Under the pieces are notes generated by a model. The model did not search any database and was not told the origin of the DNA. It saw only the letters and a program-made list of their open reading frames with translations. A DNA stretch of 64,000 nucleotides from positions 1 to 64,000 of the forward strand of contig NZ_JAMYBK010000022.1 of the NCBI RefSeq assembly GCF_024127895.1. Reading direction: 5' to 3'. Source of the DNA: Pseudomonas guariconensis. Its GTDB lineage: Bacteria; Pseudomonadota; Gammaproteobacteria; Pseudomonadales; Pseudomonadaceae. This document shows, piece after piece, positions 41,453 to 54,866 of the stretch (position 1 is the stretch's first letter; each line of letters starts with the position of its first letter). The translations under genes were made by a program, and so were the position numbers.

Positions 41453-41722
41453 TTAGCGACGCAGGCCCAGGCGACCGATCAGGGCGCTGTAACGAGTGGT
41501 GTCTTTGCCCTTCAGGTAGTCCAGCAGCTTACGACGCTGGTTGACCATACGGATCAGGCCACGACGGGAGTGGTGGTCTTTCTCGTTGGCCTTGAAGTGG
41601 CCTTGCAGCTTGTTGATGTTGGCGGTCAGCAGAGCAACCTGCACTTCCGGGCTACCGGTATCGCCGGCGGCTTGCTGGTATTCGGCAACGATCTTAGCTT
41701 TTTCTTCAACGCTGAGGGCCAT
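41453..41722 (-). CDS. rpsO: 30S ribosomal protein S15
   Basis: 89 aa S15, binds the three-way junction of 16S rRNA helices 20-22. The sequence [16 protein letters not shown] ... [12 protein letters not shown] ... [22 protein letters not shown] is canonical and full length. The start is the ATG before ALSVEEK; six extra codons upstream are not part of the family. Confidence 0.98.
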   Translation of the reverse strand: MALSVEEKAKIVAEYQQAAGDTGSPEVQVALLTANINKLQGHFKANEKDHHSRRGLIRMVNQRRKLLDYLKGKDTTRYSALIGRLGLRR

Positions 41723-41869
41723 TTGGCTTCTCCTGATCAAGGGGCCCGCGAACGGGCTCCAATAGGCCAGGGACGAATCCCCGTATTAATAGAAGAGGCG
41801 TGACCGTGCCTATTAACAGCCACCCTCGATTACGCAGGTTTCAGCCAGGGCCTCGGCCTGCGGTTCCGG

Positions 41870-42787
41870 TCATTCCGACCGAATCAGTCGACGCGGCGCG
41901 ATGCGCCCGTCTTCGCTCACTTCACCGATACCGATGAAGCGTTCATTGTGATCCTGTACCCGGACCATGCCGAACTGCGGTGCATCCGGGGCACGTACCG
42001 CCTGCCCGTGCAGCCAGTAGAACGCGCTGTGCTCGGAGAGACGCACCAGTGGCCAGTCCTGCAGCCCGCTGTCGGACGGCATCAGGAAGCGGTCGAGCGC
42101 TTCGTTGCCACCTTCGGCATGGGCCTGCTCGAGCGTCTCGAGGGTCACGGTCTGTGCCAACTCGAAAGGCCCGGCGTGGGTTCGACGCAATTCAGCGACA
42201 TAGGCGCCGCATCCCAGGGCTTCGCCGATATCCTCCACCAGGGTGCGGATATAGGTGCCCTTGCTGCAACCGACCGACAGGCGCACGCGGGTGCCTTCGC
42301 ACTCGAGCAACTCCAAGCGGCTAATAGTAACAGAACGCGCCTCGCGCTCCACTACCTCTCCTGCACGCGCCAGTTTGTACAGCGGCTGGCCGTCACGCTT
42401 GAGCGCCGAGTACATCGGCGGTACCTGGCTGATTTGCCCGCGAAAACGCGGCAGCACGGCCTCGATATCGGCGCGACCAACGGTCACTTCGCGGGTCTGC
42501 AGGACTTCGCCCTCGGCGTCCGCGGTGCTGGTCGTCTGCCCCAGTTGCATGACCGTTTCGTAGCCCTTGTCGGAGTCGAGCAGGTACTGGGAAAACTTGG
42601 TCGCCTCGCCGAAGCACAACGGCAGCACACCGCTGGCCAAGGGATCGAGGCTGCCGGTATGGCCGGCCTTCTCGGCGTTGAGCAGCCAACGGACCTTCTG
42701 CAGCGCCGCGTTGGAGGTAAAGCCCAGGGGCTTGTCGAGCAGGATGATGCCGCTGACATTGCGGCGGATTCGTTTGACCTGGGCCAC
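41870..42787 (-). CDS. truB: tRNA pseudouridine(55) synthase
   Basis: 305 aa. Makes pseudouridine 55 in the T loop of tRNAs. The catalytic motif [16 protein letters not shown] near 43-58 contains the essential Asp; [12 protein letters not shown]-type [19 protein letters not shown] lies near 175. It begins with GTG three nt after the rbfA stop, with GAGGAG 7 nt upstream. The C-terminal PUA-like part ends [11 protein letters not shown]. Confidence 0.96.
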   Translation of the reverse strand: MAQVKRIRRNVSGIILLDKPLGFTSNAALQKVRWLLNAEKAGHTGSLDPLASGVLPLCFGEATKFSQYLLDSDKGYETVMQLGQTTSTADAEGEVLQTREVTVGRADIEAVLPRFRGQISQVPPMYSALKRDGQPLYKLARAGEVVEREARSVTISRLELLECEGTRVRLSVGCSKGTYIRTLVEDIGEALGCGAYVAELRRTHAGPFELAQTVTLETLEQAHAEGGNEALDRFLMPSDSGLQDWPLVRLSEHSAFYWLHGQAVRAPDAPQFGMVRVQDHNERFIGIGEVSEDGRIAPRRLIRSE

Positions 42788-42790
42788 CGG

Positions 42791-43189
42791 TTACTCCTCG
42801 GCGTCCGCTTTGTCGGCATCCTTGTGCAGGCGGTCTTCGGCCATCGCCCGCTCGATCAGCGCCGACAGGTGGGCGCCACGGCTGATGCTCTCGTCGAAGT
42901 GGAAATGCAGTTGCGGCACGCTGCGCAGCTTCATCACCTTGCCCAGTTGCAGGCGCAGGAAGCTCGCGGCGCTGCCGAGGGCCTTGAGCGACTGCCCGAC
43001 CGCATCGGAGCCGTCCGCCCCCATGACCGTGATGAAGACCTTGGCATGGCCCAGGTCGCGGCTGACGTCGACGGCGGTGATGGTCACCAGGCCGACGCGC
43101 GGATCTTTGACTTCACGACGGATCAGTTCGGCCAGCTCGCGCTGCATCTGGTCGCCGATGCGTTGGGTACGGCTATATTCTTTTGCCAT
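42791..43189 (-). CDS. rbfA: 30S ribosome-binding factor A
   Basis: 132 aa KH-like factor for late 30S maturation and 16S 5' processing. Motifs [46 protein letters not shown] and [14 protein letters not shown] are typical. The C-terminus is acidic ([10 protein letters not shown]). It lies between infB and truB as in most proteobacteria. Confidence 0.96.
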   Translation of the reverse strand: MAKEYSRTQRIGDQMQRELAELIRREVKDPRVGLVTITAVDVSRDLGHAKVFITVMGADGSDAVGQSLKALGSAASFLRLQLGKVMKLRSVPQLHFHFDESISRGAHLSALIERAMAEDRLHKDADKADAEE

Positions 43190-43304
43190 TCTTGCTACCT
43201 GTAACTAAAGCGGCAAACGCCCGGACAGGCTCATGCCTGACCGGGCGCCACCTTCAGAGGCTCCGCCGACCGCCCTGGGGCGGGGCTTTCGCCATGCCCG
43301 CGCC
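43190..43304 (-). other. infB-rbfA spacer with long hairpin
   Basis: GCCCGG-a-CAGGC (43219-43230) pairs with GCCTG-a-CCGGGC (43235-43246) around a TCAT loop: 11 pairs with one A/A mismatch. No U-run follows in the minus direction, so it may be an attenuating or processing structure rather than a terminator. Confidence 0.45.
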
Positions 43305-45830
43305 TCAGAGGGTACGGGCCACCTGGACTTTCTCGAAGACTTCGATCTTGTCACCGACCTTGACGTCGTTGTAGCTCTTGACGCCAATGCCGCACTCCAT
43401 GCCCGAACGAACCTCGGCAGCGTCGTCCTTGAAGCGACGCAGCGACTCCAGCTCGCCTTCGAAGATCACCACGTCCTCGCGCAGCACGCGGATCGGACGG
43501 TTGCGGTACACGGTACCCTCGATGACCATACAGCCGGCGATGGCGCCGAACTTCGGCGAACGGAACACGTCACGCACCTCGGCGACACCCAGGATGTTCT
43601 CGCGGACATCGCTGCCGAGCATGCCGGTCAGGGCCTTCTTGACGTCTTCGATGATGTCGTAGATCACGTTGTAGTAACGCATATCCAGACCTTCCTGCTC
43701 GACGATCTTGCGCGCACCGGCATCGGCACGCACGTTGAAGCCGAACAGCACCGCGTTGGACGCCAGGGCCAGGTTGGCATCGCTCTCGGTGATACCACCG
43801 ACGCCGCCACCGACCACGCGGACCTGCACTTCGTCGTTGCCCAGGCCGCCGAGCGAGCCCTGCAGCGCCTCGAGGGAGCCGCGCACATCGGTCTTGAGGA
43901 CGATGTTGAGGGTCTTCTTCTCTTCCTGACCCATGGTCTCGAAGATGTTTTCCAGCTTGCCGGCGTGGGCACGGGCCAGCTTGACCTCGCGGTACTTGCC
44001 CTGGCGGAACAGGGCGACCTCGCGGGCCTTCTTCTCGTCGGCGACCACGGACAGCTCGTCACCGGCTTCCGGCGTGCCATCCAGGCCGAGGATCTCGACC
44101 GGGATCGACGGGCCGGCTTCCTTCACAGGCTTGCCGTTCTCGTCGAGCATGGCGCGCACGCGGCCATAGTTGGAGCCGACCAGGACCATGTCGCCCTGGC
44201 GCAGGGTACCGTCCTGGACCAGGATGGTGGCCACCGGGCCACGGCCCTTGTCCAGGCGCGATTCGACCACGACACCACGACCAGGCGCGGTCGGGGTGGC
44301 GGTGAGTTCGAGGATCTCGGCCTGCAGCAGCACGGCCTCGAGCAGGTCGTCGACACCGGTACCCATCTTCGCCGAAACCTTGACGAACGGGGTGTCGCCA
44401 CCCCACTCCTCGGAGGTCACGCCGTGAACGGCCAGCTCGTTGCGGATACGCTCGTCGTTGGCGCCCGGCTTGTCGATCTTGTTCACCGCCACCACCAGCG
44501 GAACACCGGCGGCCTTGGCGTGCTGCACGGCCTCGATGGTCTGCGGCATCACGCCGTCATCGGCCGCCACCACCAGGATGACGATGTCGGTGGCCTTGGC
44601 ACCACGGGCACGCATCGCGGTGAACGCGGCGTGGCCCGGGGTGTCGAGGAAGGTGATCATGCCGCGATCGGTTTCCACGTGGTAGGCACCGATGTGCTGG
44701 GTGATGCCACCAGCCTCGCCCGCGGCAACCTTGGCGCGACGGATGTAGTCGAGCAGCGAGGTCTTGCCGTGGTCGACGTGGCCCATGACGGTCACTACCG
44801 GCGCACGCGGCTCGATCTCGCCTTCGAACTTCAGCGATTCGGCCAGGGAGTCTTCCAGGGCGGTATCGCTGATCAGGGTCACCTTGTGGCCCAGTTCCTC
44901 GGCTACCAGCTGGGCGGTTTCCTGGTCGAGCACCTGGTTGATGGTGACCGGGGTACCGAGCTTGAACATGAACTTGACGACTTCGGCGGCCTTGACCGAC
45001 ATCTGCTGCGCCAGCTCGGAGACGGTGATGGTCTCGCCGATGGTGACGTCGCGGATGACCGGGCCGGTCGGGTTCTGGAAGCCATGCTGGTTGCGCTTCT
45101 TCAGCTTGCCCTTGCCACGACCGCCACGACGGAAGCCATCGCTCTCTTCGTCGGTGGTGCGCGGTGCGGCACGAGGAGTCGGCGCCTTTTCCTTCTCCTT
45201 GACCTTGACCTTGATCGAGACACGCGGCGCTTCGCCACGACGCTCGCCACCACGGCGGTCGTCGTCGCGGCCACGGCTGTCGCTGCGGCGGCTGTCGTCC
45301 TTCTTGCGCTCGGCCGCACGCGGGGCCTCGTCGACGGCAGGTGCCTCGGCCGCTACCGGAGCCGGTGCAGGCTCGGAGGCAGGCGCAGGCGCCGGCGCGG
45401 CCTTGGCGGCCTCGGCCGCGTCGCGGCGGGCCTGCTCCTCGGCACGCTGGCGAGCTTCGGCGTCGGCCTTCTCGCGGGCGGCGTTCTCGGCCGCGCGGCG
45501 CTCTTCCAGCTCGCGCTTCTGCTCGGCCTGGATCTCTTCCTGGCTGCGCTGCACGAAAACTTTCTTCTTGCGTACTTCTACGCTGATGCTCTTGCTACCG
45601 GCGACACGCAGGGTGCTGGTGGTCTTGCGCTGCAACGTGATCTTGCGCGGCTCTTCCACCTTGCTCTTGTGGCTACTTTTCAAATGGGTCAACAGAACCT
45701 GCTTCTCATTATCGGTCACTACCTGACCGGCGTCGGTGTGCGGCAGACCTGCCTCACGCATCTGCTGCAGCAGGCGCTCTACCGGTGCCTCGACCTCTTG
45801 GGCCAGTTCTTTCACCGTGACTTGCGTCAT
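43305..45830 (-). CDS. infB: Translation initiation factor IF-2
   Basis: 841 aa GTPase that brings fMet-tRNA to the 30S subunit. N-terminal IF2_N fold ([24 protein letters not shown]), then a long Ala/Glu/Arg-rich charged linker (about 90-245), second IF2_N, and the G domain with GHVDHGKTS near 349, DTPGHAAF and NKIDKP, then domains II-IV. An internal start giving a shorter IF2 form is possible but not assignable here. Downstream of nusA by 27 nt. Confidence 0.97.
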   Translation of the reverse strand: MTQVTVKELAQEVEAPVERLLQQMREAGLPHTDAGQVVTDNEKQVLLTHLKSSHKSKVEEPRKITLQRKTTSTLRVAGSKSISVEVRKKKVFVQRSQEEIQAEQKRELEERRAAENAAREKADAEARQRAEEQARRDAAEAAKAAPAPAPASEPAPAPVAAEAPAVDEAPRAAERKKDDSRRSDSRGRDDDRRGGERRGEAPRVSIKVKVKEKEKAPTPRAAPRTTDEESDGFRRGGRGKGKLKKRNQHGFQNPTGPVIRDVTIGETITVSELAQQMSVKAAEVVKFMFKLGTPVTINQVLDQETAQLVAEELGHKVTLISDTALEDSLAESLKFEGEIEPRAPVVTVMGHVDHGKTSLLDYIRRAKVAAGEAGGITQHIGAYHVETDRGMITFLDTPGHAAFTAMRARGAKATDIVILVVAADDGVMPQTIEAVQHAKAAGVPLVVAVNKIDKPGANDERIRNELAVHGVTSEEWGGDTPFVKVSAKMGTGVDDLLEAVLLQAEILELTATPTAPGRGVVVESRLDKGRGPVATILVQDGTLRQGDMVLVGSNYGRVRAMLDENGKPVKEAGPSIPVEILGLDGTPEAGDELSVVADEKKAREVALFRQGKYREVKLARAHAGKLENIFETMGQEEKKTLNIVLKTDVRGSLEALQGSLGGLGNDEVQVRVVGGGVGGITESDANLALASNAVLFGFNVRADAGARKIVEQEGLDMRYYNVIYDIIEDVKKALTGMLGSDVRENILGVAEVRDVFRSPKFGAIAGCMVIEGTVYRNRPIRVLREDVVIFEGELESLRRFKDDAAEVRSGMECGIGVKSYNDVKVGDKIEVFEKVQVARTL

Positions 45831-45857
45831 GCACTTCTCTCCTCAGGCCACGCCTAA

Positions 45858-47339
45858 TTACTCGAACCAGTGGGCTCGGGCGGCCATGATCAACTTGCCG
45901 GCACGCTCTTCGTCGATGCCGTCGATGTCGAGCAGATCGTCTATAGACTGCTCGGCCAGGTCTTCGCGGTTAACCACGCCGCGCACCGCCAGTTCCGCCG
46001 CCAGGTCCTTGTCCATGCCCTCGAGGGAGAGCAGGTCTTCGGCCGGATGGGCGTCTGCCAGTTTTTCTTCGGTAGCGATGGCCTTGGTCAACAAACGGTC
46101 CTTGGCACGAGCACGCAGCTCGTTGACGATGTCCTCGTCAAAGCCATCGATGTTGAGCATTTCTTCCAACGGTACGTAGGCAATTTCTTCGAGGCTGGTG
46201 AAGCCTTCGTCGACCAGCACCTGTGCCAGCTCTTCGTCGACTTCCAGTTCCTCGATGAAATTACGCAGGATGTCACCGGTTTCTGCCTGCTGCTTGGCCT
46301 GGATGTCCTTCTCGGTCATCACGTTCAGGGTCCAGGCGGTCAGCTGGCTGGCCAGGCGAACGTTCTGACCGCCACGGCCGATGGCCTGGGCCAGGTTGTC
46401 CTCGGCCACGGCGATGTCCATCGCATGGGCGTCCTCGTCAACGATGATCGCCGCGACCTCGGCGGGCGACATGGCGTTGATGACGAACTGCGCCGGGTTT
46501 TCGTCCCACAGGACGATATCCACGCGCTCACCGCCCAGCTCGCCGGAAACGGCCTGGACGCGCGAACCGCGCATGCCGATGCAGGCGCCTTGCGGGTCGA
46601 TACGCTTGTCCTTGGAGCGGACGGCGATCTTGGCGCGCGATCCCGGATCACGGGAGGCGGCCATCACCTCGATCAGGCCCTCGGCGATTTCCGGCACTTC
46701 GATGCGGAACAGTTCGATCAGCATCTGCGGCGCGGTACGCGACAGGATCAGCTGCGGGCCACGGTTCTCGGTACGGATCTCCTTGAGCAGCGCGCGCAGG
46801 CGCACGCCGACCCGGAAGGTCTCGCGTGGAATGATGTCTTCACGGGCCAGCAAGGCCTCGGCGTTGTTGCCCAGGTCGACGATGACGTTGTCGCGGGTGA
46901 CCTTCTTCACGGTGCCGGAGATGATCTCGCCGACCCGCTCACGGTACGCGTCGACCACCTGGGCGCGCTCGGCCTCGCGGACCTTCTGCACGATCACCTG
47001 CTTGGCGGTCTGGGCGGCGATACGACCGAACTCGATCGACTCGATCTTCTCCTCGATCACGTCGCCGACCTTGGCGTCGGGGTGGGTTTCGTGGATCTTG
47101 CTCGGCCAAGTCTCGATCGCCGGGTCCTGGAGCGCGTCCTCGTCGACCACGGTCCAGCGACGGAAGGTCTCGTAGCTACCCGTGTGGCGGTTGATTTCCA
47201 CACGCAGGTCGACTTCATCCTCAAAACGTTTCTTGGTTGCAGTGGCCAGAGCCACTTCCAGCGCTTCGAAAATGACGCCGGGTGGTACACCCTTTTCGTT
47301 GGATACCGATTCAACAACCAGCAGTACTTCTTTGCTCAT
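45858..47339 (-). CDS. nusA: Transcription termination/antitermination protein NusA
   Basis: 493 aa. N-terminal RNAP-binding domain ([32 protein letters not shown]), S1 domain ([29 protein letters not shown]), two KH domains ([42 protein letters not shown]), and two acidic C-terminal repeats ([31 protein letters not shown]) as in gammaproteobacteria. The start at MSKEVLL matches the family; the longer frame does not. It affects pausing, termination and rRNA antitermination, and may act on the terminators before rimP. Confidence 0.97.
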   Translation of the reverse strand: MSKEVLLVVESVSNEKGVPPGVIFEALEVALATATKKRFEDEVDLRVEINRHTGSYETFRRWTVVDEDALQDPAIETWPSKIHETHPDAKVGDVIEEKIESIEFGRIAAQTAKQVIVQKVREAERAQVVDAYRERVGEIISGTVKKVTRDNVIVDLGNNAEALLAREDIIPRETFRVGVRLRALLKEIRTENRGPQLILSRTAPQMLIELFRIEVPEIAEGLIEVMAASRDPGSRAKIAVRSKDKRIDPQGACIGMRGSRVQAVSGELGGERVDIVLWDENPAQFVINAMSPAEVAAIIVDEDAHAMDIAVAEDNLAQAIGRGGQNVRLASQLTAWTLNVMTEKDIQAKQQAETGDILRNFIEELEVDEELAQVLVDEGFTSLEEIAYVPLEEMLNIDGFDEDIVNELRARAKDRLLTKAIATEEKLADAHPAEDLLSLEGMDKDLAAELAVRGVVNREDLAEQSIDDLLDIDGIDEERAGKLIMAARAHWFE

Positions 47340-47398
47340 CGTACGCCTCGCCTTGCGCAAGCCATTGGGCCCGGATAGTCCGCCGGGCCCGGCACGTC

Positions 47399-47857
47399 TC
47401 AGTCAAAACTGGGAATAATATTGGCCTTGTCGATCGAGTCGATCGGCAACAGGAACTCATGTGTGTCCACCTGGACCACCACGTCCTGGTCCTCCACGCC
47501 GCGGAGAAGGCCCTGGAAGTTACGACGACCTTCGAAGGGCGTACGCAGCTTGATCTTCACTTGTTCGCCGGCATGCTTGGCAAACTGTTCAAGGGTGAAC
47601 AGCGGGCGATCCATGCCTGGAGAGGACACCTCGAGGGTATATTCGGTACTGATCGGGTCTTCCACGTCGAGAACGCCACTGGCCTGACGGCTGACCACTT
47701 CGCAGTCGTCCACCAGGACACCGCCTTCCTTGTCGATGTAGATACGCAGGACCGAATGCTTGCCCTGGGAGATGAACTCGATCCCCCAGCATTCGTAGCC
47801 AAGACCCTCGACAACCGGGGCCAACAAGGCCTGCAACTGTTCTAGCTTGCTCGACAC
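47399..47857 (-). CDS. rimP: Ribosome maturation factor RimP
   Basis: 152 aa 30S-maturation factor. [46 protein letters not shown] and [12 protein letters not shown] are family hallmarks; the C-terminal SH3-like domain ends [17 protein letters not shown] prefer GTG 47857 (VSSKLEQ), which has GAGGGGG about 5 nt upstream. An ATG 18 nt further up (MHEGVQ) is an alternative and would put that purine tract inside the gene. First protein gene after tRNA-fMet, as metY-rimP in E. coli. Confidence 0.93.
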   Translation of the reverse strand: MSSKLEQLQALLAPVVEGLGYECWGIEFISQGKHSVLRIYIDKEGGVLVDDCEVVSRQASGVLDVEDPISTEYTLEVSSPGMDRPLFTLEQFAKHAGEQVKIKLRTPFEGRRNFQGLLRGVEDQDVVVQVDTHEFLLPIDSIDKANIIPSFD

Positions 47858-47886
47858 CTGAACCCCCTCGTGCATGCTGTGCAAAT

Positions 47887-47909
47887 AAAAAATGGGCAAA
47901 GCGCCCATC
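47887..47909 (-). terminator. Intrinsic terminator immediately before rimP
   Basis: Minus strand ATGGGC - short loop - GCCCAT followed by TTTTTTATTT. Its U-run ends only about 28 nt before the rimP GTG, so rimP-nusA-infB expression must rely on read-through or a promoter hidden between the terminators. Confidence 0.75.
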
Positions 47910-47954
47910 CCTGAAAACGCCGTTGGACAACGACGCGAAGAACTGTCCAGCTAG

Positions 47955-47977
47955 CAAAAAGCCCCTGAAAAGGGGCT
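47955..47977 (-). terminator. Intrinsic terminator after tRNA-fMet
   Basis: Minus strand AGCCCCT-tttc-AGGGGCT followed by TTTT, starting about 11 nt after the tRNA 3' end. Confidence 0.85.
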
Positions 47978-47987
47978 CCGCTATGGC

Positions 47988-48064
<77 letters not shown>

Positions 48065-48130
48065 TCAAAGCTGGGGCGAAAGTATAAGACCGAACCCTCT
48101 ACAGGGTCAATCCGACCTCCACCTGCAAGA

Positions 48131-48150
48131 AAGCCCGCTAAAGCGGGCTC
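48131..48150 (-). terminator. Hairpin between tRNA-Leu and tRNA-fMet
   Basis: Minus strand AGCCCGC-ttt-AGCGGGCT(T) followed by TTCTTG. It may terminate or serve as a processing stem after tRNA-Leu. Confidence 0.65.
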
Positions 48151-48162
48151 TCATGCTTCAAT

Positions 48163-48248
48163 TGGTACCGAGAAGGGGACTCGAACCCCTACACCCTATG
48201 GGCACAACCACCTCAAGGTTGCGTGTCTACCAATTCCACCACCTCGGC
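48163..48248 (-). tRNA. tRNA-Leu (GAG)
   Basis: 86 nt with encoded CCA. Acceptor GCCGAGG pairs with the 3' CCTCGG-type end, and the long variable arm (TGCCCATAGGGTGTA region) marks a class II tRNA. Anticodon stem CAACC/GGTTG with loop TTGAGGT gives anticodon GAG. It starts 21 nt after the secG stop, so it is probably cut from the secG transcript. Confidence 0.95.
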
Positions 48249-48269
48249 AATACTACTACTTGAAACCCG

Positions 48270-48662
48270 TTACTTCTGCTCTTCGGCTGGAGGAGGTACA
48301 TCACCAGTGTTGGTGGTTTCGCTCTTCTGCTCCTGGAGCACCGGTACATCATCATTTACTGCCGGCTTCTGCTCTTTGACTTCCAGTACTGCTGGATCTG
48401 GCAGACCTGCTTGAGTCAGCTGATGAGCTTTCTCTTTAGCGAAGTATCCTAACCCAAGAGCAGTCAAAAAGAAAGTGGCAGCAAGTATAGCAGTAACTTT
48501 ACTCAAAAAGGTAGCGGAACCTTGGCTTCCGAACACAGTATTTGAAGCACCTGCGCCGAAAGATGCACCTGCTTCCGCACCTTTACCCTGTTGCAGCAAT
48601 ACCAGCACGACCACTGCCAGTGCAGCCAACAGATGAAAAACAACTACGACTGTTTCCAGCAT
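48270..48662 (-). CDS. secG: Protein translocase subunit SecG
   Basis: 130 aa SecYEG accessory subunit. Two TM helices (about 3-22 and 55-75) with the conserved [34 protein letters not shown] between them. The C-terminal tail is long, acidic and Pro/Glu-rich, as in other pseudomonads. The start at [12 protein letters not shown] matches the family; it lies 4 nt after tpiA. Confidence 0.95.
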   Translation of the reverse strand: MLETVVVVFHLLAALAVVVLVLLQQGKGAEAGASFGAGASNTVFGSQGSATFLSKVTAILAATFFLTALGLGYFAKEKAHQLTQAGLPDPAVLEVKEQKPAVNDDVPVLQEQKSETTNTGDVPPPAEEQK

Positions 48663-48666
48663 TTGT

Positions 48667-49422
48667 TCAGTTTCCTGCGGCGCGACAAATTGCACCGAAT
48701 TCGTCTGCGTTCAGGGACGCTCCACCAATGAGCCCCCCATCGATATCCGGCATGCCGAACAGTTCGGCCGCATTGGCCGCCTTCACGCTGCCGCCGTACA
48801 GAAGCTGCACTTTCGCGGCAACTTCGGCGTCCTGCGCCGCCAGCTGGGCTCGGATGGCGGCATGCACATCCTGGGCTTGCTGGGGCGAGGCCGTCAGACC
48901 CGTACCGATGGCCCAAACGGGCTCATAGGCGATTACCGCATCGGCAAAAGCCGTAACACCGAACGCATCGATGATACTGCTCAGTTGACGCCCCACGACT
49001 TCGAGCGTCTTACCGGCCTCGCGCTCCTCGAGGGTTTCCCCTACACAGAGCACGGGCTTCAAACCACTTGCCTGGGCGGCTGCAAACTTGCGGTTGAGCA
49101 CGTCGTCGTTCTCGCCAACGATCTGGCGACGCTCCGAATGCCCGACCAATACCAGCCTGCAACCCGCTTCAGCCAGCTGACTCGGGGCGATTTCGCCGGT
49201 CAGCGCGCCCTGTTCGGGCTGTACCGCAGAATTCTGGGCTCCAACGGTGATCCCCTTGCCTTCCAGGCCATCAATCACCTGATTGATGAACAGGGCCGGC
49301 GGAAACACCGCGACCTCCACACCGCTCGGCAGGGCCAGATTGCTCAAGCCCCGGATAAGCTCAGCGACGCTGGCGCGGGTACCGTGCATCTTCCAGTTAC
49401 CAGCTACCATGGGGCGACGCAT
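48667..49422 (-). CDS. tpiA: Triosephosphate isomerase
   Basis: 251 aa TIM barrel. GNWKMHG near 8-14 carries the catalytic Lys; His in VLVGHSERR near 95, and the signature [11 protein letters not shown] near 165 with the catalytic Glu. Interconverts DHAP and glyceraldehyde-3-phosphate. It lies between glmM and secG, a usual gammaproteobacterial order. Confidence 0.97.
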   Translation of the reverse strand: MRRPMVAGNWKMHGTRASVAELIRGLSNLALPSGVEVAVFPPALFINQVIDGLEGKGITVGAQNSAVQPEQGALTGEIAPSQLAEAGCRLVLVGHSERRQIVGENDDVLNRKFAAAQASGLKPVLCVGETLEEREAGKTLEVVGRQLSSIIDAFGVTAFADAVIAYEPVWAIGTGLTASPQQAQDVHAAIRAQLAAQDAEVAAKVQLLYGGSVKAANAAELFGMPDIDGGLIGGASLNADEFGAICRAAGN

Positions 49423-49488
49423 GCTTTACCTCGTCGGTCAAAGTGGGCGCAGATCTTACCCAACCCGAACTGCGCTGGCAAGCGTCTT

Positions 49489-50829
49489 TCAGGCACAAAC
49501 TTCGGCGACCAGCTTGGCCAGGGCTTCGGCATGGCCGCGGACCTGGTTTTCGTCGTCGCCTTCGACCATCACACGCACCAGCGGCTCGGTGCCGGACTTG
49601 CGCAGCAGGACCCGGCCACGCCCCGCCATGGCCTCGGTGACCTTGGCACTGGCCTCCTTCACCTCGGGGCTTTCCAGCGGATCGACCTTGCTGGCACCGA
49701 AGCGCACGTTGATCAGCACCTGCGGGCACTTGCGGATGGCTTGGCGCGCCTGGGCCAGGTTCTCGCCACGGTGCTTGAGCGCCATGAGCACTTGCAGGGC
49801 CGCGATGATGGCGTCGCCGGTCGTGGTGTGGTTGCAGCACACCAGGTGCCCGGAATTCTCGCCACCGAGCTGCCAGTCGCGCTCGAGCAGCTCGGCCATG
49901 ACATAGCGGTCGCCGACCTTGGCCCGGGCGAACGGGATGCCCAGCTCCTTGAGCGCCAGCTCCAGGCCCAGGTTGCTCATCAGGGTGCCCACCACCCCGC
50001 CCTGCAGCTTGCCGCGCTCCTGCAGGTCGCGGGCGATGATGAACAGCAGTTCGTCACCGTCGACGATGGCACCGGTGTGATCGACCATCAGCACCCGGTC
50101 GCCATCGCCGTCGAAGGCGATCCCCAGGTCGGCATGCCCCACCAACACGGCGGCCTGCAACGACTCGATATGGGTGGAGCCGCATTTTTCGTTGATGTTC
50201 AGGCCATCGGGCTCGGCATGCAGCACGGTGACGTCGGCGCCCAGCTCGCGGAACACGCTCGGGGCCACCTTGTAGGTCGCACCGTGGGCGCAATCGATCA
50301 CCAGCTTGAGCCCTTCGAAGCTGGTGCTGGTCGGCACGCTGCTCTTGCAGAACTCGATGTAGCGGCCAGCCGCGTCGTTGATGCGCGAAACCTTGCCCAG
50401 CTTGCCCGATTCCACCACGTTCATCGGCTGGTCGAGCAACTCCTCGATCATCAGCTCCACCTCATCCGGCAGCTTGGTGCCCTGCCCGGAGAAGAACTTG
50501 ATGCCATTGTCGTCGTGCGGGTTGTGCGACGCACTGATGACGATGCCCGCCTCGGCGTGGAAGGTACGCGTCAGGTAGGCGATGGCCGGGGTCGGCATCG
50601 GCCCGAGCAGCAGTACGTCGGCGCCGGCCGCGGAAAGCCCGGCCTCGAGCGCGGACTCGAACATGTAGCCAGAGATCCGCGTGTCCTTGCCCACCAGCAC
50701 GCGGCAGTTGCCCTGCTTGCGGAACGCCATGCCGGCGGCCCAGCCAAGCTTCAGCATGAAGTCGGGGGTGATGGGGTATTCGCCGACGCGGCCACGGATA
50801 CCGTCGGTACCAAAGTATTTTCTGCTCAT
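49489..50829 (-). CDS. glmM: Phosphoglucosamine mutase
   Basis: 446 aa. Converts glucosamine-6-P to glucosamine-1-P for UDP-GlcNAc synthesis. The active phosphoserine lies in [17 protein letters not shown] near 101-117; metal loop [11 protein letters not shown] near 241 and substrate loop GENSGHL near 327 are intact, and the phosphate-binding [14 protein letters not shown] is near the end. 16 nt downstream of folP. Confidence 0.97.
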   Translation of the reverse strand: MSRKYFGTDGIRGRVGEYPITPDFMLKLGWAAGMAFRKQGNCRVLVGKDTRISGYMFESALEAGLSAAGADVLLLGPMPTPAIAYLTRTFHAEAGIVISASHNPHDDNGIKFFSGQGTKLPDEVELMIEELLDQPMNVVESGKLGKVSRINDAAGRYIEFCKSSVPTSTSFEGLKLVIDCAHGATYKVAPSVFRELGADVTVLHAEPDGLNINEKCGSTHIESLQAAVLVGHADLGIAFDGDGDRVLMVDHTGAIVDGDELLFIIARDLQERGKLQGGVVGTLMSNLGLELALKELGIPFARAKVGDRYVMAELLERDWQLGGENSGHLVCCNHTTTGDAIIAALQVLMALKHRGENLAQARQAIRKCPQVLINVRFGASKVDPLESPEVKEASAKVTEAMAGRGRVLLRKSGTEPLVRVMVEGDDENQVRGHAEALAKLVAEVCA

Positions 50830-50845
50830 AGGGACTCCAATGTTC

Positions 50846-51697
50846 TTATTCGGCGTTCTGCACCGCGGCGATCATGCGCACCACGTCGACGGTCTCGGCC
50901 ACATCGTGCACACGCAGGATGCTGGCACCCTTGGTCATGGCCAATGCCGCCAGCGCCAGGCTGCCATAGAGGCGTTCGCCGACCGGGCGATCGAGCGTCA
51001 GGCCGATCATGCTCTTGCGCGAGACACCCACCAGCAGGGGGCGACCCAGGCGGTAGAGCGCTTCCATGTGCTTGAACAGGCTCAGGTTGTGATCGAGCGT
51101 CTTGGCGAAACCGAACCCCGGGTCGAGGATGATCTTCCTGGCGTCGATGCCAGCCGCCGCGCACACGGCCATACGCTCTTCAAGATAGCGCGTCACGTCG
51201 GCGGTCACGTCGTCGTAATGCGGATTGTCCTGCATGGTGCCCGGCTCGCCACGCATGTGCATCAGGCACACCGGCAGGCCGGTATCGGCGGCGGCGTCGA
51301 GCGCACCATCGCGCTCCAGGGCTCGCACGTCGTTGATCAGGCCAGCCCCCAGCCGCGCCGACTCGCGCATGACCGCGGGCGTGGAGGTATCGACCGAGAT
51401 GATCACGTCGAGCCGGCTGGCGATCGCCTCGACGATGGGCGCCACACGCTCCAGCTCTTCGGTGGGAGACACCGCCCGGGCGCCCGGACGGGTGGACTCG
51501 CCGCCGACGTCGATCAGCGTCGCGCCGGCCGCCACCATCGCCTCGGCGTGGCGCAGGGCCTCGTCGCGCTGGCTGAAGCGCCCGCCATCGGAGAAGGAAT
51601 CGGGGGTGATGTTGAGGATACCCATGACATGGGTACGGGACAAATCAAGAACCCGGTTGCCGCAAGGCAACCGGGTCGGGTACTGCTGTGAGGTCAT
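50846..51697 (-). CDS. folP: Dihydropteroate synthase
   Basis: 283 aa folate enzyme joining p-aminobenzoate to the pterin pyrophosphate made by FolK; the sulfonamide target. [18 protein letters not shown] near 26-43 and [12 protein letters not shown] near 68 are the two DHPS signatures. The true start is ATG 51697 (MTSQQYPTR), with AAGGG 6 nt upstream; a much longer open frame upstream is a shadow of ftsH. Confidence 0.96.
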   Translation of the reverse strand: MTSQQYPTRLPCGNRVLDLSRTHVMGILNITPDSFSDGGRFSQRDEALRHAEAMVAAGATLIDVGGESTRPGARAVSPTEELERVAPIVEAIASRLDVIISVDTSTPAVMRESARLGAGLINDVRALERDGALDAAADTGLPVCLMHMRGEPGTMQDNPHYDDVTADVTRYLEERMAVCAAAGIDARKIILDPGFGFAKTLDHNLSLFKHMEALYRLGRPLLVGVSRKSMIGLTLDRPVGERLYGSLALAALAMTKGASILRVHDVAETVDVVRMIAAVQNAE

Positions 51698-51705
51698 AGA
51701 TGCCC

Positions 51706-53622
<1,917 letters not shown>

Positions 53623-53816
53623 TTAGCTACCCTCTGAGGCCGGCGCACGACGCTGCCGTGCCTCGCATGATATTCACCGCCCTAACTTACTACATTACCT
53701 ACGCATCCGCAGGCGCCGTCTGTAACCCTTTATGAAAGCTAGACTACACGAAGTTCGGACGATCCTGACGGAACCGCCGATTGGAAATAACTATCGACCA
53801 CCCCGCAACACGCCGC

Positions 53817-54443
53817 TCACCCGCCTTTGAAGCCCCGGCCCAGCAGGTACTGTTCGCGGGAACGATCGCGGGAAGACGACGGCTTGCGCATCTGCACCTT
53901 GTCGAACTTGCCGCGTACGTCCTTGAGGTACTGGTCGAAACCTTCACCCTGGAAGATCTTGATCAGGAAGTCCCCTCCCGGGCGCAGCACGCGGGTGGCC
54001 AGGTCCAGGGCCAGTTCGCAGAGGAACATGGCCCGCGGCATGTCCACGGCGGGCGTACCACTCATATTGGGGGCCATGTCGGAAATCACAAGGTCTACGT
54101 GCGAATCGCCGACCGCCGCGAGGATGCGCTCGAGCACCTCGTCCTGGGTGAAATCGCCCTGAATGAAAGTCACGTCGGGGATCGCATCCATTTCCAGGAT
54201 GTCCGAGGCGATCAGCCGACCCTGGCCGCCGATCAGACGACTGGTCACCTGCGACCAGCCCCCGGGCGCCGCGCCCAGGTCGATCACGCTCATGCCCGGG
54301 CGGATCAGCTTGTCCTTCTCCTGGATCTCCAGCAGTTTGTAGCTCGCACGCGAGCGGTAGCCATCCTTCTGCGCCTGTTTGACGAAAGGATCGTTGAAAT
54401 GCTCTCTCAGCCAGTTATGGCTGCTCTTGGAACGCTGCGCCAC
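53817..54443 (-). CDS. rlmE: 23S rRNA (uridine-2552-2'-O) methyltransferase
   Basis: 208 aa FtsJ/RrmJ. SAM-binding [14 protein letters not shown] near 50-63; the catalytic K-D-K-E set is in [32 protein letters not shown] and the C-terminal region. It starts at GTG with GAGGTG 4 nt upstream; the longer open frame runs into the divergent promoter region. ftsJ-ftsH linkage is standard; the gap to ftsH is 194 nt, in which I could not identify a clear promoter. Confidence 0.95.
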   Translation of the reverse strand: MAQRSKSSHNWLREHFNDPFVKQAQKDGYRSRASYKLLEIQEKDKLIRPGMSVIDLGAAPGGWSQVTSRLIGGQGRLIASDILEMDAIPDVTFIQGDFTQDEVLERILAAVGDSHVDLVISDMAPNMSGTPAVDMPRAMFLCELALDLATRVLRPGGDFLIKIFQGEGFDQYLKDVRGKFDKVQMRKPSSSRDRSREQYLLGRGFKGG

Positions 54444-54545
54444 GGGGCACCTCGATGATAAGCGTCGTGATTGACTGGGCGGAGCCACGGGCCCTCGGGT
54501 AAAATGGCCGCCAATTTTACAGAATCAGACGAAAAGGGTCAGATT

Positions 54546-54854
54546 ATGCCGCTCAATAACGAGCAGAAGAAACAGTACAAGTCCATTGGCCATGACTTGA
54601 AACCGGTGTTGATGGTCGCCGGCAACGGCCTGAGCGAAGGCGTCCTGGCCGAACTGGAACGCGCCCTGGCCGATCATGAACTGATCAAGGTCCAGGTCAA
54701 GCTGGAAGACCGCGAGGAACGCCGGGCGGTCATCGACGAGCTGTGCAAGGCCGGCCGCGCGGAGCTGGTGCAGACCATCGGCAAGATGGCGCTGATCTAC
54801 CGCAGGAACCCGCAGCCGAACAAGCAGCTGTCCAACATCCACCGCTACAAGTGA
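54546..54854 (+). CDS. yhbY: YhbY family CRM-domain ribosome assembly protein
   Basis: 102 aa CRM domain: KKQYKSIGHDLKPVLMVAGNGLSEGVLAELERALADHELIKVQV, with the RNA-binding GxxG-like loop AGNG. Associates with pre-50S particles in E. coli. AAAAGGG lies about 8 nt before the ATG. Divergent from rlmE. A TTGACT (54471) and TAAAAT (54500) upstream are 23 bp apart, too far for one promoter. Confidence 0.9.
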   Translation: MPLNNEQKKQYKSIGHDLKPVLMVAGNGLSEGVLAELERALADHELIKVQVKLEDREERRAVIDELCKAGRAELVQTIGKMALIYRRNPQPNKQLSNIHRYK

Positions 54855-54866
54855 CGGTGGCTCCGG

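Noticed and set aside
43233-45857. 874-codon plus-strand frame opposite infB
   Set aside because: Antisense shadow of infB; the repetitive composition follows from the charged linker of IF-2.
54471-54505. TTGACT and TAAAAT upstream of yhbY as a sigma-70 promoter
   Set aside because: The spacer is 23 bp, too long for a single promoter; the TAAAAT alone is not enough.
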